A stretch of DNA of 11,133 nucleotides from contig CABSNX010000049.1 in NCBI GenBank assembly GCA_902479205.1, forward strand, positions 1-11,133, given 5' to 3'. Positions 1 through 7,584 of the stretch are shown here, piece after piece (the stretch's first letter is position 1; every line of letters begins with the position of its first letter). Origin of the DNA: an uncultured Collinsella sp. (GTDB lineage Bacteria > Actinomycetota > Coriobacteriia > Coriobacteriales > Coriobacteriaceae). The position numbers and the translations under genes were made by a program. The notes under the pieces are model-generated. The model was not told where the DNA came from. It saw only the letters and a program-made list of their open reading frames with translations, and made no database searches.

Positions 1-3000
1 GAGCGCGGAAGAACGCCGTGATGAACTTGGCGGAGCCATCGGGCTCGTCGCCGCCCGAGAAGCCGCCGGGGATCATGACGATCTGGCTTGCACGGATGCG
101 GCGGGCAAGCTCGTGGGTGCTCTCGGCGACGGCCTCGGGCGTGAGGTTGTTGATCACGAAGGTGTCGGCCTCGGCGCCGGCGGCGCGGAAAGCGCGGGCG
201 CTGTCGTACTCGCAGTTGTTGCCGGGGAACACGGGGATGATCACGCGCGGGCGGGCGATCTTGGCGCCGCCGTACACGTGGATATCCTTGGCGCGGAAGT
301 CGATGGTCTCGACCTCGGGGGTCTCGCCGGCGCTGCGGTAGGCGAAGACGCCCTCGATGCCGCTCTCCCAGGCCTCCTGGAGCTCGGCGAGCTCGATGAC
401 CTCGGAGCCGGTGTCGATGACATAGCCCTCGACGGTGGTACCCAGGGGCTCGACGACAACGCCGTCGGCGACCTTGGGCAGCTCGGCGTCCTCGGCGAGC
501 TCGACGATAAAGCTGCCATAGAGCGGGGTGAAGAGGCTCTCCACGTCCACGTCCTCGGCAAGCTCGATACCGATCTGGTTGCCGACGCACATCTTAAAGA
601 GGCTCTCGGCGCCGCAGCCGTAGCCGGGCGTGGAGACGGCCAGGGCGTCGCCGGTGGCGGTGAGTGCCTCGACGGCGTCAAATGCGGCGAGCAGCTGCTG
701 GGCATCGGGACGGTAGTCCTCGCCATAGGTGGCGGGGGCGATACGGACGACGCGATGCGTGAGACCCTTGAACTCGGGGGAGACGGCGCGGGCCGCCTTG
801 CCCACGGCGACAGCGAAGCTGATGAGGGTCGGCGGAACGTTGAGCTCGCCGGCCTCGTCCTCAAACGAGCCACTCATGGAGTCCTTGCCGCCGATGGCGC
901 CGGCACCCAGGTCGACTTGGGCCATAAGGGCGCCTAGGACGGCTGCCATGGGCTTGCCCCAGCGCTCGGCCTCGGTGCGCAGACGCTCGAAGTACTCCTG
1001 GAAGGAGAGGTAGGCGCGCTTGTGCTCAAAGCCTGCGGCCACGAGCTTGGCGATGGACTCGACCACGGACAGGTAGGCGCCCGCAAACTGGTCGGCCTCC
1101 ATCAGATAGGGGTTAAAGCCCCATGCCATAGCGCTCGCCGTGGTGGTCTCACCGTCCACGGGGAACTTAGCGACCATGGCAGAGCTCGGAGTGAGCTGCG
1201 TCTTGCCGCCAAAGGGCATGAGCACGGTCGCGGCGCCGATGGTGGAGTCAAAGCGCTCGGAAAGACCCTTGTTGGAGGCGACGTTGAGGTCGGTGACGAG
1301 CGAGGTCATGCGCTCGGCAAGCGTGGTGCCGGCCCAGCTGGGCTGCCACACGCTGCGGGCGCAGACGTGGGCGACCTGGTGCTTGGGCGCACCGTTGGAG
1401 TTGAGGAACTCGCGGGACAGATCGACGATGGCGACGCCATTCCATGCCATGCGCATGCGCGGCTCGGCGGTAACCTCGGCGATGACGGTTGCCTCCAGGT
1501 TCTCCTCGGCGGCGTAGCCCATGAACTCCTCGACGTCACCGTCGGCGACGGCGCAGGCCATGCGCTCCTGGGACTCAGAGATAGCGAGCTCGGTGCCGTC
1601 CAAGCCGTCGTACTTCTTGGTCACGGTATCAAGGTCGACATACAGGCCATCGGCAAGCTCGCCAACGGCGACCGAGACGCCGCCGGCGCCAAAGTCGTTG
1701 CAGCGCTTGATCAGACGGCAGGCATCGCCGCGGCGGAACAGACGCTGCAGCTTGCGCTCGACTGGGGCGTTGCCCTTCTGGACTTCGGCACCCGAGGTCT
1801 CGATTGACTCGGTGTTCTGGGTCTTGGAGGAGCCGGTGGCGCCACCGATGCCGTCACGGCCGGTGCGGCCACCCAGCAGGATGATCTTGTCGGTGGGGGC
1901 GGGGCACTCGCGACGAACGTGGTTTGCCGGGGTAGCGCCCACGACGGCGCCAACCTCCATGCGCTTGGCCACGTAACCGGGGTGATAGAGCTCGTTGACC
2001 TGGCCGGTGGCAAGACCGATCTGGTTGCCGTAGCTGGAGTAGCCGGCGGCAGCAGTGGTCACGAGTTTGCGCTGCGGCAGCTTGCCCTCGAGCGTCTCGG
2101 AAACCGGGACGGTGGGGTCGCCGGCGCCGGTGACGCGCATGGCTTGGTACACATAGCTGCGGCCCGAGAGCGGGTCGCGGATGGCGCCGCCCACGCAGGT
2201 GGCGGCACCGCCGAAGGGCTCGATCTCGGTCGGGTGGTTATGGGTCTCGTTCTTAAAGAGGAACAGCCAGTCCTGGTCCTCGCCATCGACATCGACCTTT
2301 ACCTTGACGGTGCAGGCGTTGATCTCCTCGGACTCATCGACATCGGTCATGACGCCGGTCTTCTTGAGGTACTTGGCGCCGATGGTGCCCATGTCCATGA
2401 GGCAGACGGGCTTGGCGTCGCGGCCGAGCTCGTGGCGCATCTCCATGTAGCGGTCGAAGGCCTGCTGCACCACGGCGTCATCGATCGTCACGTCATCCAG
2501 GACGGTGCCGAAGGTGGTGTGGCGGCAGTGGTCGGACCAGTAGGTGTCGATCACGCGGATCTCGGTGATGGTGGGGTCGCGGTCCTCATCGCGGAAGTAC
2601 TGCTGACAGAAGGCGATGTCCGCCTCGTCCATGGCAAGGCCGCGATCGGCGATAAAGGCGGCAAGGCCGGCCTCGTCGAGCTCGCGGAAGCCGTCGAGCA
2701 CCTCGACGGGCTGGGGCTCGGGGGTCTCCATGTACAGTGTCTCGGGCAGGTCGAGCGAGGCGATGCGCGCCTCGACGGGGTTCACCACGTAGTGCTTGAT
2801 GGCCTCGATGGCGGCTTCGTCCAGAGCGCCCGAGATCATATAGACCTTGGCGGAGCGCACGGCAGGGCGCTCACCCTGGCTGATGAGCTGCACGCACTCG
2901 CTGGCGGAGTCGGCGCGCTGGTCAAACTGGCCAGGCAGGAATTCGACGGCAAAGACGGCGCCATCGCTTGCGGGGAGCTCGTCGTAGGTCACATCGACCT

Positions 3001-3190
3001 GGGGCTCGCTAAAGACGGTCGGCACGCAGGAGCGGAAAAGCTCCTCGTCGATGCCCTCGACGTCGTAGCGGTTGATGATCCTCAGGGCCTCGATGCCCTT
3101 GATGCCGAGAATCTCGGTCAGCTCGCCCTTGAGCTGCTGAGCCTCGACGTCGAACCCGGGTTTCTTCTCCACGTAAATACGAGAGACCAT
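1..3190 (-). CDS. purL: Phosphoribosylformylglycinamidine synthase, single-chain clade II form (partial, C-terminus outside window)
   Basis: This enzyme makes FGAM from FGAR, ATP and glutamine, the fourth step of cytoplasmic purine synthesis. The frame is open from the ATG at 3190 to the left edge, giving 1063 complete codons with no stop or frameshift. Visible motifs, in order, are WSDHCRH at about residues 218-224, ETHNHP with the following TEIEPFGG at about 315-328, a GGKDSM loop at 767-772, and the start of a class I glutaminase domain at about 980 (FPGNNCEYDS from residue 988, then PGGFSGGDEPDG). Family members are about 1240-1300 residues, so roughly 200 residues are missing, including the expected catalytic Cys of the GxCNGxQ motif just past the edge. 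An AGGA ribosome site (3195-3198) sits 4 bases upstream of the ATG. Family identity is very secure. Assignment to clade II (the clostridial type with a divergent N-terminus, TIGR01857) rests on recollection of the family. Confidence 0.97.
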   Translation of the reverse strand, partial: MVSRIYVEKKPGFDVEAQQLKGELTEILGIKGIEALRIINRYDVEGIDEELFRSCVPTVFSEPQVDVTYDELPASDGAVFAVEFLPGQFDQRADSASECVQLISQGERPAVRSAKVYMISGALDEAAIEAIKHYVVNPVEARIASLDLPETLYMETPEPQPVEVLDGFRELDEAGLAAFIADRGLAMDEADIAFCQQYFRDEDRDPTITEIRVIDTYWSDHCRHTTFGTVLDDVTIDDAVVQQAFDRYMEMRHELGRDAKPVCLMDMGTIGAKYLKKTGVMTDVDESEEINACTVKVKVDVDGEDQDWLFLFKNETHNHPTEIEPFGGAATCVGGAIRDPLSGRSYVYQAMRVTGAGDPTVPVSETLEGKLPQRKLVTTAAAGYSSYGNQIGLATGQVNELYHPGYVAKRMEVGAVVGATPANHVRRECPAPTDKIILLGGRTGRDGIGGATGSSKTQNTESIETSGAEVQKGNAPVERKLQRLFRRGDACRLIKRCNDFGAGGVSVAVGELADGLYVDLDTVTKKYDGLDGTELAISESQERMACAVADGDVEEFMGYAAEENLEATVIAEVTAEPRMRMAWNGVAIVDLSREFLNSNGAPKHQVAHVCARSVWQPSWAGTTLAERMTSLVTDLNVASNKGLSERFDSTIGAATVLMPFGGKTQLTPSSAMVAKFPVDGETTTASAMAWGFNPYLMEADQFAGAYLSVVESIAKLVAAGFEHKRAYLSFQEYFERLRTEAERWGKPMAAVLGALMAQVDLGAGAIGGKDSMSGSFEDEAGELNVPPTLISFAVAVGKAARAVSPEFKGLTHRVVRIAPATYGEDYRPDAQQLLAAFDAVEALTATGDALAVSTPGYGCGAESLFKMCVGNQIGIELAEDVDVESLFTPLYGSFIVELAEDAELPKVADGVVVEPLGTTVEGYVIDTGSEVIELAELQEAWESGIEGVFAYRSAGETPEVETIDFRAKDIHVYGGAKIARPRVIIPVFPGNNCEYDSARAFRAAGAEADTFVINNLTPEAVAESTHELARRIRASQIVMIPGGFSGGDEPDGSAKFITAFFRA

Positions 3191-3299
3191 TGGTTCCTGC
3201 CTTCCTGATCGGTTGGGCGTACGGTACGGTATGCGGCAGCGGTCGGTTTGCGGGGTCTGCCCTGCGGTCGCCTTGAGCCACATGTTTGTAAACCTCACT

Positions 3300-3305
3300 A
3301 TGATA
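3300..3305 (-). promoter_or_regulatory. Candidate purL -10 element
   Basis: On the minus strand this reads TATCAT, matching the -10 consensus at five of six positions. It lies about 110 bases upstream of the purL ATG, in the only intergenic space available to that gene. I see no good -35 hexamer 16-18 bases upstream, so the assignment rests on the -10 and position alone. The implied leader of about 100 bases contains a short TACCG repeat but no riboswitch fold that I recognise. Confidence 0.35.
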
Positions 3306-3338
3306 CGACAGCTCGCGGCGCGTTGAGGACGGCGAGGG

Positions 3339-3347
3339 TGCTACAGT
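3339..3347 (+). promoter_or_regulatory. Candidate extended -10 promoter of the antiporter gene
   Basis: The sequence TGCTACAGT has the extended -10 form TG-N-TACAGT and lies 27 bases upstream of the antiporter ATG, leaving a very short leader. No convincing -35 is present, which is compatible with an extended -10 promoter. It is divergent from the candidate purL -10 about 35 bases away, so the two genes probably have back-to-back promoters. Confidence 0.45.
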
Positions 3348-3374
3348 GATGCGCAAACAAGAGAAAGGCATCAC

Positions 3375-4937
3375 ATGGCATTCGTTTCACTCGCCATCAT
3401 CGCGCTCGTGGCCTTTGCAAGCCCCTTCATCGCCTCGGCGATTCCCGGAAAGCCCGTTCCCGAAACGGTCTTTTTGCTCGTGTTCGGCGCAGTGCTGGGA
3501 CCCCATATGCTCGGCGTCATCCATGTAGATGCCGAGGTCTCGCTCGTGTCAGAGCTCGGTCTGGCATTTTTGTTCCTGCTTGCCGGCTTTGAGATCGATC
3601 CCAAGAACATCACGGGCATCGAGGGCCGCTACGGTATGGCCACGTGGGCTGTCACATTTTGTATCGCCTGGCTTGCCGTGCGCTTTACCCCGTGGTTCTC
3701 GGTCAGCCATTTCGACGGTATCGCCGTGACGCTCGCCTTGACCTCGACGGCGCTTGGGGCGCTCATGCCCATCTTGCGCGAGCGGTTGCTTGCCGGAACG
3801 CGCGTCGGTGATTCGATTCTTGCCTATGGTACGTGGGGCGAGCTCGGCCCCGTGCTCGCCATGTCGGTACTGCTGTCTGCCCGTACGGGCATCGAGACGC
3901 TGCTGATCTTGGGCTTATTTGCCGCCGTGTGCGTGCTGCTTGCCGTGGTCCCCAGCCGCTCCAAACGCGTCGGCAGCCGCTTCTTTGCGTTTGTCGAGGA
4001 GCGCGCCGATACCACGTCGCAGACGTTCGTACGCCTGACAGTGCTTATTTTGGTCACGCTCGTGGCGTTCTCGGCCATCTTTAGCCTCGATATCGTATTG
4101 GGCGCTTTTGCCGCCGGCTTTGTCCTGCGCTATATCATCCCCGAGGGCAACCATACGCTTGAGACCAAGCTCGACGGCCTGGCCTACGGCTTTTTGATCC
4201 CGGTGTTCTTTACCGTGTCGGGCGCTAAGATCGACCTGACGGCCGTGGTGTCGCGCCCCGGGCTGCTCGTGGGCTTTATCTTGGCGCTGCTGATCATTCG
4301 TGCCGTGCCCATTCTCATCTCTATGAGCATTTGCCCCGTGACGCGCGATGTGTCGGCGTATGGCCGCATTACCGTGGCGCTCTACTGCACCACGGCGCTG
4401 CCGATCATCGTTGCCGTAACGAGCGTGGCCGTCAACGCGGGCGCGCTGTCGCAAGATATTGCGTCGGTCATGGTTGCCGCCGGTGCCATCACAGTGTTCT
4501 TGATGCCATTGCTCGCGCAGCTCTTCTACCGCGTGGTCGACGCCGCGCCGGTCGCCGCCGTGGCAGAGGTTGCCGAGCATCCATCCGATGCACTTGACAT
4601 CCTGCGCGCCCATCACGATTTGGCGAGCCTGCTCGCACGCGAGCACGAGCTGCTGACCTCGCATGGCCATGGTCGCGTATTCGAGGGCCTGCCTACGCTC
4701 GATACGATTGCCGAGCGTCTTTCCGCCGAGGCGGCGAGCGGCCACATCGATGCCCGCATCGTGGACGCGGCGCGTCTTCTTGCCGATAAGACCTATGGTG
4801 ATGAGGTTGACCCGTCCGAGCTGACTCCGCGTGAGCGCCGCCGCCTTGAGCGCGCCAAGCTCGCCGTACACGAATACCGCCGCCGCATGCTGGAGCTCTA
4901 CGCGCGCGATGAAGCCCAGGACGACGACGGCAAGTAG
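3375..4937 (+). CDS. Cation:proton antiporter, CPA2 (Kef/NapA-type) family
   Basis: This 520-residue integral membrane protein probably exchanges Na+ or K+ for protons at the cytoplasmic membrane. Roughly 12 hydrophobic segments span residues 5-385. Family-like motifs include LLAGFEID at 69-75, STALG at 124-128, and a late helix pair at 268-317 with FLIPVFFTVSGAKID. At the position where CPA antiporters usually carry a DD, ND or QD pair, this protein reads GTWGELGPV (152-160), so Glu156 is the likely acidic ion-site residue. The cytoplasmic tail (about 390-520) is charged and helical, rich in Arg and Glu, and contains no RCK/TrkA-N nucleotide-binding Rossmann motif, unlike KefB and KefC. The start is supported by AAAGG (3364-3368) six bases upstream of the ATG. 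It forms a single-gene unit ending at a strong terminator. Ion specificity cannot be read from sequence. Confidence 0.88.
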   Translation: MAFVSLAIIALVAFASPFIASAIPGKPVPETVFLLVFGAVLGPHMLGVIHVDAEVSLVSELGLAFLFLLAGFEIDPKNITGIEGRYGMATWAVTFCIAWLAVRFTPWFSVSHFDGIAVTLALTSTALGALMPILRERLLAGTRVGDSILAYGTWGELGPVLAMSVLLSARTGIETLLILGLFAAVCVLLAVVPSRSKRVGSRFFAFVEERADTTSQTFVRLTVLILVTLVAFSAIFSLDIVLGAFAAGFVLRYIIPEGNHTLETKLDGLAYGFLIPVFFTVSGAKIDLTAVVSRPGLLVGFILALLIIRAVPILISMSICPVTRDVSAYGRITVALYCTTALPIIVAVTSVAVNAGALSQDIASVMVAAGAITVFLMPLLAQLFYRVVDAAPVAAVAEVAEHPSDALDILRAHHDLASLLAREHELLTSHGHGRVFEGLPTLDTIAERLSAEAASGHIDARIVDAARLLADKTYGDEVDPSELTPRERRRLERAKLAVHEYRRRMLELYARDEAQDDDGK

Positions 4938-4975
4938 CAAGGAATGTCGGGATACGGGTTCCGTCCAAATAATAG

Positions 4976-5016
4976 AAGGCGCGCTGCCTGCGGTTGATGC
5001 GGACAGCGCGCCTTTT
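4976..5016. terminator. Bidirectional intrinsic terminator between antiporter and dehydrogenase genes
   Basis: A perfect 11-bp stem pairs AAGGCGCGCTG (4976-4986) with CAGCGCGCCTT (5004-5014) around a 17-base loop. It is followed on the plus strand by TTTT (5013-5016). On the minus strand the stem is followed by the T-rich CTTCTATTATTT. The two flanking genes converge on it, ending at 4937 (plus) and 5059 (minus), so it probably terminates both. Confidence 0.85.
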
Positions 5017-5058
5017 GCGTTGAACTCTGTTGAGGTTCGAAGCCGAAACTTTCGACCT

Positions 5059-5808
5059 TTAGGAGCGGGCTGCCCCGTCGACGGGGAGGATGGCGCCCGT
5101 GACATAGGAGGACATGTCGCTCGCAAGGAAAATGAAGGCGTTGGCAACGTCCTCGGGCTCGCCCATGCGACCGAGCGGAATAGTGGCGATGATGGGCTTG
5201 ATGACCTCTTCGGGCAGGTTGGCGACCATATCGGTCTTGGTTACGCCTGGGGCAACGGCGTTGACGCGAATGCCCATGGGGGCGAGCTCGCGCGAGAGCG
5301 ACTGGACCATGCCGTTGACGGCAAACTTAGACGTGGGGTAGCCGACGCCAGAGGGCTGGCCGTACTTGGCGACCATCGAGCTTGTGGTAGTGATGGTGCC
5401 GCCGTGGCCGGCCTCGGTCATGATCTTGGCGGCAGCCTGGTGACCGTTAAAGACGGCGACGACGTTGAGGTCCATAACTTTGGCGAACTCCTCGGCTGTA
5501 TAGTCCAAAAGGGGTGAGCGCTGGGAGATTCCGGCGTTGTTGACGACCGTATCGAGACCGCCCATATCGGCTGCAGCCTGGGTAAAGGCCTCGGTCACGG
5601 CTTCGAGTGAGGTGAGGTCGCAGGAGCGACCCCAGACCTTGGCGTCGGGATAGACGGCTGTCAGCTTCTCAACGGCCGCATCGGCGGTCTCCTGACGCGA
5701 GCCAAAGACGGTGACGGTGGCACCCTCCTCGATAAAGCGGCAGGCGATGGCATAGCCGATACCGCGCGTGCCTCCGGTGATGATTGCTTTCTTGCCCTCG
5801 AGCAACAT
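5059..5808 (-). CDS. Short-chain dehydrogenase/reductase, BaiA/FabG-like (possible hydroxysteroid dehydrogenase)
   Basis: This is a 249-residue classical SDR oxidoreductase, a soluble NAD(P)-dependent enzyme acting on a hydroxyl or keto group. The Rossmann glycine motif TGGTRGIG is at 11-18, CDLTS at 63-67, NNAG at 90-93 and Asn115 in LNV. The catalytic residues are Ser144, Tyr157 and Lys161 (YPTSK), with PGVTKTDM at 187-194. The start at 5808 is favoured over upstream options because GGAGG lies 4 bases before it and the protein begins exactly at the first beta strand. Length and several non-catalytic stretches (VFNG, SGVGYP, PGV-TDM, final DGA-R) match my recollection of clostridial BaiA 3-alpha-hydroxysteroid dehydrogenases. 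FabG-type beta-ketoacyl-ACP reductase is the main alternative. Arg16 and the GSRQE loop (36-40) after beta-2 suggest NADP(H) rather than NAD. It stands alone, with no fatty-acid or bai genes beside it, so the substrate is unknown. Confidence 0.9.
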   Translation of the reverse strand: MLLEGKKAIITGGTRGIGYAIACRFIEEGATVTVFGSRQETADAAVEKLTAVYPDAKVWGRSCDLTSLEAVTEAFTQAAADMGGLDTVVNNAGISQRSPLLDYTAEEFAKVMDLNVVAVFNGHQAAAKIMTEAGHGGTITTTSSMVAKYGQPSGVGYPTSKFAVNGMVQSLSRELAPMGIRVNAVAPGVTKTDMVANLPEEVIKPIIATIPLGRMGEPEDVANAFIFLASDMSSYVTGAILPVDGAARS

Positions 5809-5890
5809 GGTGCCTCCATTCTTCGGGGGTGGACGTACGCAGCACAGGATAGCGGCGGACAAAAGCAAACATGTCTGCTTATCGGTGAGC

Positions 5891-5919
5891 GGTATCCCTG
5901 GTTGACACCGAACGGTCAA
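5891..5919 (-). promoter_or_regulatory. Candidate dehydrogenase promoter with overlapping inverted repeat
   Basis: On the minus strand, TTGACC (5914-5919) and GATACC (5891-5896) are separated by 17 bases, a plausible sigma-70 type pair with a good -35 and a weak -10. An inverted repeat, TTGAC (5902-5906) and GTCAA (5915-5919), spans the -35 and could be a repressor operator. The gene start is about 80 bases downstream. A competing -10, TATCCT, lies nearer the gene, so this is tentative. Confidence 0.3.
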
Positions 5920-5960
5920 ATTGTTCAAACGCGGATCGCGTCAATGCGCCCCGAGCGTGC

Positions 5961-6000
5961 AAATAAAAGGGCTCCCGTCCAAGACCAGACGGGAGCCCTT
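5961..6000 (-). terminator. Intrinsic terminator of homoserine dehydrogenase
   Basis: A perfect 13-bp stem pairs AAGGGCTCCCGTC (5967-5979) with GACGGGAGCCCTT (5988-6000) around an 8-base loop. Read on the minus strand, it is followed at once by TTTTATTT (complement of 5961-5968). It lies about 30 bases downstream of the hom stop codon, and its orientation fits only the minus strand, since no T-run follows it on the plus strand. Confidence 0.92.
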
Positions 6001-6031
6001 CGAGCAAATGCGTTGTGGGGTGTAAACCGAA

Positions 6032-7375
6032 CTAGTTGGCCATGACGCCTTCGGTCCAGGCCTCGACGTCCTCGATGCGCAGGACGTTGGCGACCTCGGC
6101 CACGCAGTCGACGCTGGCAAGCTCCGCGGCGGCAGCCTGGACGTCCTTCTCGAGCGCGCGGTGCGTCAGGAAGATGACCGAGCAGGCATCGCTGACACCC
6201 GACTTGCCGTCCTCGACTTGGTTGATGAGCGAGATCGAAATGTTGTGCTTGGCAAAGATGTCGACCGTCTCGGACAGGGCGCCCACGCGGTCGGCGACCT
6301 TCAGGCGCACATAGTACTTGGTCTGGAGCTCGTCCATGGGCTTAAAGGCGAGGTTGTGACCATAGGGCTCAATCTCGGGCAGCGGAGCCACGCCCCGGCT
6401 GATCTGCTCGGAGAGCGACAGGATATCGCCCACGACGGCGCTCGCGGTGGGGAAGGAGCCTGCGCCGGCACCGTAGAACATGGTCTCGCCCACGGCGTCG
6501 CCCACTACGTAAACAGCGTTCATGGCGCCGTTGACCTTGGCAAGCATGTGGTCTGCCGGGATGAGCGTGGGATGCACGCGAACATCGACGCCGGCGTCGG
6601 TGTTGCGGGCGATGCCGAGCAGCTTAATGGTGTAGCCGAGCTCGCGGGCCTGGGCGATGTCCTCGGCGCCGATGGTGCGGATACCCTGCTGGTACACATC
6701 ATCGGTGGTCACGCGGGTGCCAAAGCCGATGGAGGCGAGGATCGCCGTCTTGCTGGCGGCATCGAAGCCGTCGACGTCGGCGGACGGGTCGGCCTCGGCA
6801 TAGCCCTTGGCCTGTGCATCGGCGAGCACGTCGGCGTAATCGGCGCCCTCGGCGTCCATGCGCGACAGGATGTAGTTGGTGGTGCCGTTGAGGATGCCGG
6901 CGATGGTCAGGATCTTGTTGCCCACCAGATCGTGCTCAAGCGTGCTCACGATGGGGATGCCGCCGCCGCAGCTGGCCTCGCACTTAATCTGCACGCCGCA
7001 CGCGCGTGCCTTCTTGGCAAGCGTCTCGACGTGACGGCCCAGCAGGGCCTTGTTGGCAGAGACGACGTGCTTGCCGTGCTCAAAGGCAGTGGTGAAGATC
7101 TCGGTTGCGGGATGCTCGCCGCCGATCAGCTCGACGACGATGTCGACGGCGGGGTCGGTGACGACATCGTGCCAGTCGCTCGTAAAGGCCTCGCGCTCAA
7201 TGCCTGCTGCCTCGGCCTGCTCCCAGGCAAGCGCGCAGGCGCGGGTCAGCTTAAGGTCGATGCCGTAGGCTGCCAGGTACTCATCGTGGTGGCTCTTGAT
7301 CAGACGGGCCACGCCGCCGCCGACGGTTCCCAGACCGATCAGACCGACGTTCACGGTGCGCAGGGGTTCGCTCAT
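6032..7375 (-). CDS. hom: Homoserine dehydrogenase with C-terminal ACT domain
   Basis: This 447-residue cytoplasmic enzyme reduces aspartate semialdehyde to homoserine, the branch point to threonine, isoleucine and methionine. The N-terminal nucleotide-binding motif GLIGLGTVGGGV is at 11-22, SANKALL at 106-112, LNGTTNYIL at 162-170, and the signature GYAEADPSADVDGFDAASK at 191-209 carries the acidic and Lys209 catalytic residues. A regulatory ACT domain (about 352-436, beginning KYYVRLKVADRVGALSET) fits feedback control by threonine, as in other Gram-positive Hom proteins. The conserved glycine-rich loop reads CEASCGGGIP (132-141), with Cys-Gly where I expect Val-Ala. The ATG is preceded by AAGGAG (7382-7387) at 6 bases. 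It is monocistronic here: no thrB, thrC or aspartokinase gene lies next to it. The call is secure. Confidence 0.97.
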   Translation of the reverse strand: MSEPLRTVNVGLIGLGTVGGGVARLIKSHHDEYLAAYGIDLKLTRACALAWEQAEAAGIEREAFTSDWHDVVTDPAVDIVVELIGGEHPATEIFTTAFEHGKHVVSANKALLGRHVETLAKKARACGVQIKCEASCGGGIPIVSTLEHDLVGNKILTIAGILNGTTNYILSRMDAEGADYADVLADAQAKGYAEADPSADVDGFDAASKTAILASIGFGTRVTTDDVYQQGIRTIGAEDIAQARELGYTIKLLGIARNTDAGVDVRVHPTLIPADHMLAKVNGAMNAVYVVGDAVGETMFYGAGAGSFPTASAVVGDILSLSEQISRGVAPLPEIEPYGHNLAFKPMDELQTKYYVRLKVADRVGALSETVDIFAKHNISISLINQVEDGKSGVSDACSVIFLTHRALEKDVQAAAAELASVDCVAEVANVLRIEDVEAWTEGVMAN

Positions 7376-7429
7376 AGATAGCTCCTTCGTGCATCTTATG
7401 GATGGATAAATCGCTTAAAGGTTGAGTGC

Positions 7430-7435
7430 ATTCTA
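7430..7435 (-). promoter_or_regulatory. Candidate hom -10 element
   Basis: On the minus strand this is TAGAAT, five of six matches to the -10 consensus, placed to give a leader of about 48 bases before the hom ATG. No good -35 is visible at 16-18 bases upstream. The leader contains no attenuator-like hairpin or threonine-rich leader peptide that I can see. Confidence 0.45.
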
Positions 7436-7502
7436 GCGTGAACCGAGGACGCGTGCTCGCCAGGCAACAGGAGTCGCACAAAACGGCACCCCCGAAACGC
7501 TG

Positions 7503-7520
7503 CGGAAACATTGGAAACAT
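7503..7520 (+). repeat. Tandem GGAAACAT motif upstream of the livJ relic, echoed upstream of livJ
   Basis: GGAAACAT occurs at 7504-7511 and again at 7513-7520, a 9-base period. The extended form CGGAAACATTG (7503-7513) recurs exactly at 7940-7950, upstream of the intact livJ. The surrounding 7436-7584 stretch otherwise holds no gene. A GTAACA also occurs in both upstream regions. The shared words suggest that the relic and livJ descend from a duplication that included the promoter, or that one regulator binds both. Confidence 0.4.
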
Positions 7521-7584
7521 GCTCGCTACAAACGGAACTCCGTAACAAACTGTCAACGTTTGCGCCATAAGGTTTGCCCCGTGC

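Noticed and set aside
1919..3208. Long plus-strand ORF of 429 codons opposite purL
   Set aside because: It lies entirely antisense to the well-motifed purL frame, has the His/Gly/Asp/Leu-rich composition typical of GC-rich shadow frames, and has no ribosome site.
3915..5147. 410-codon minus-strand ORF opposite the antiporter
   Set aside because: It is a shadow of the antiporter gene that also crosses the terminator and the dehydrogenase end. Its composition is biased and it has no domain resemblance.
5809..5928. Upstream TTG start adding 40 residues to the dehydrogenase
   Set aside because: The added residues have no SDR homology, and the region holds the likely promoter. The ATG at 5808 has a good GGAGG site and the normal SDR N-terminus.
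6161..7381. 406-codon plus-strand ORF opposite hom
   Set aside because: It is the antisense of a complete homoserine dehydrogenase, with no start signal or recognisable motif.
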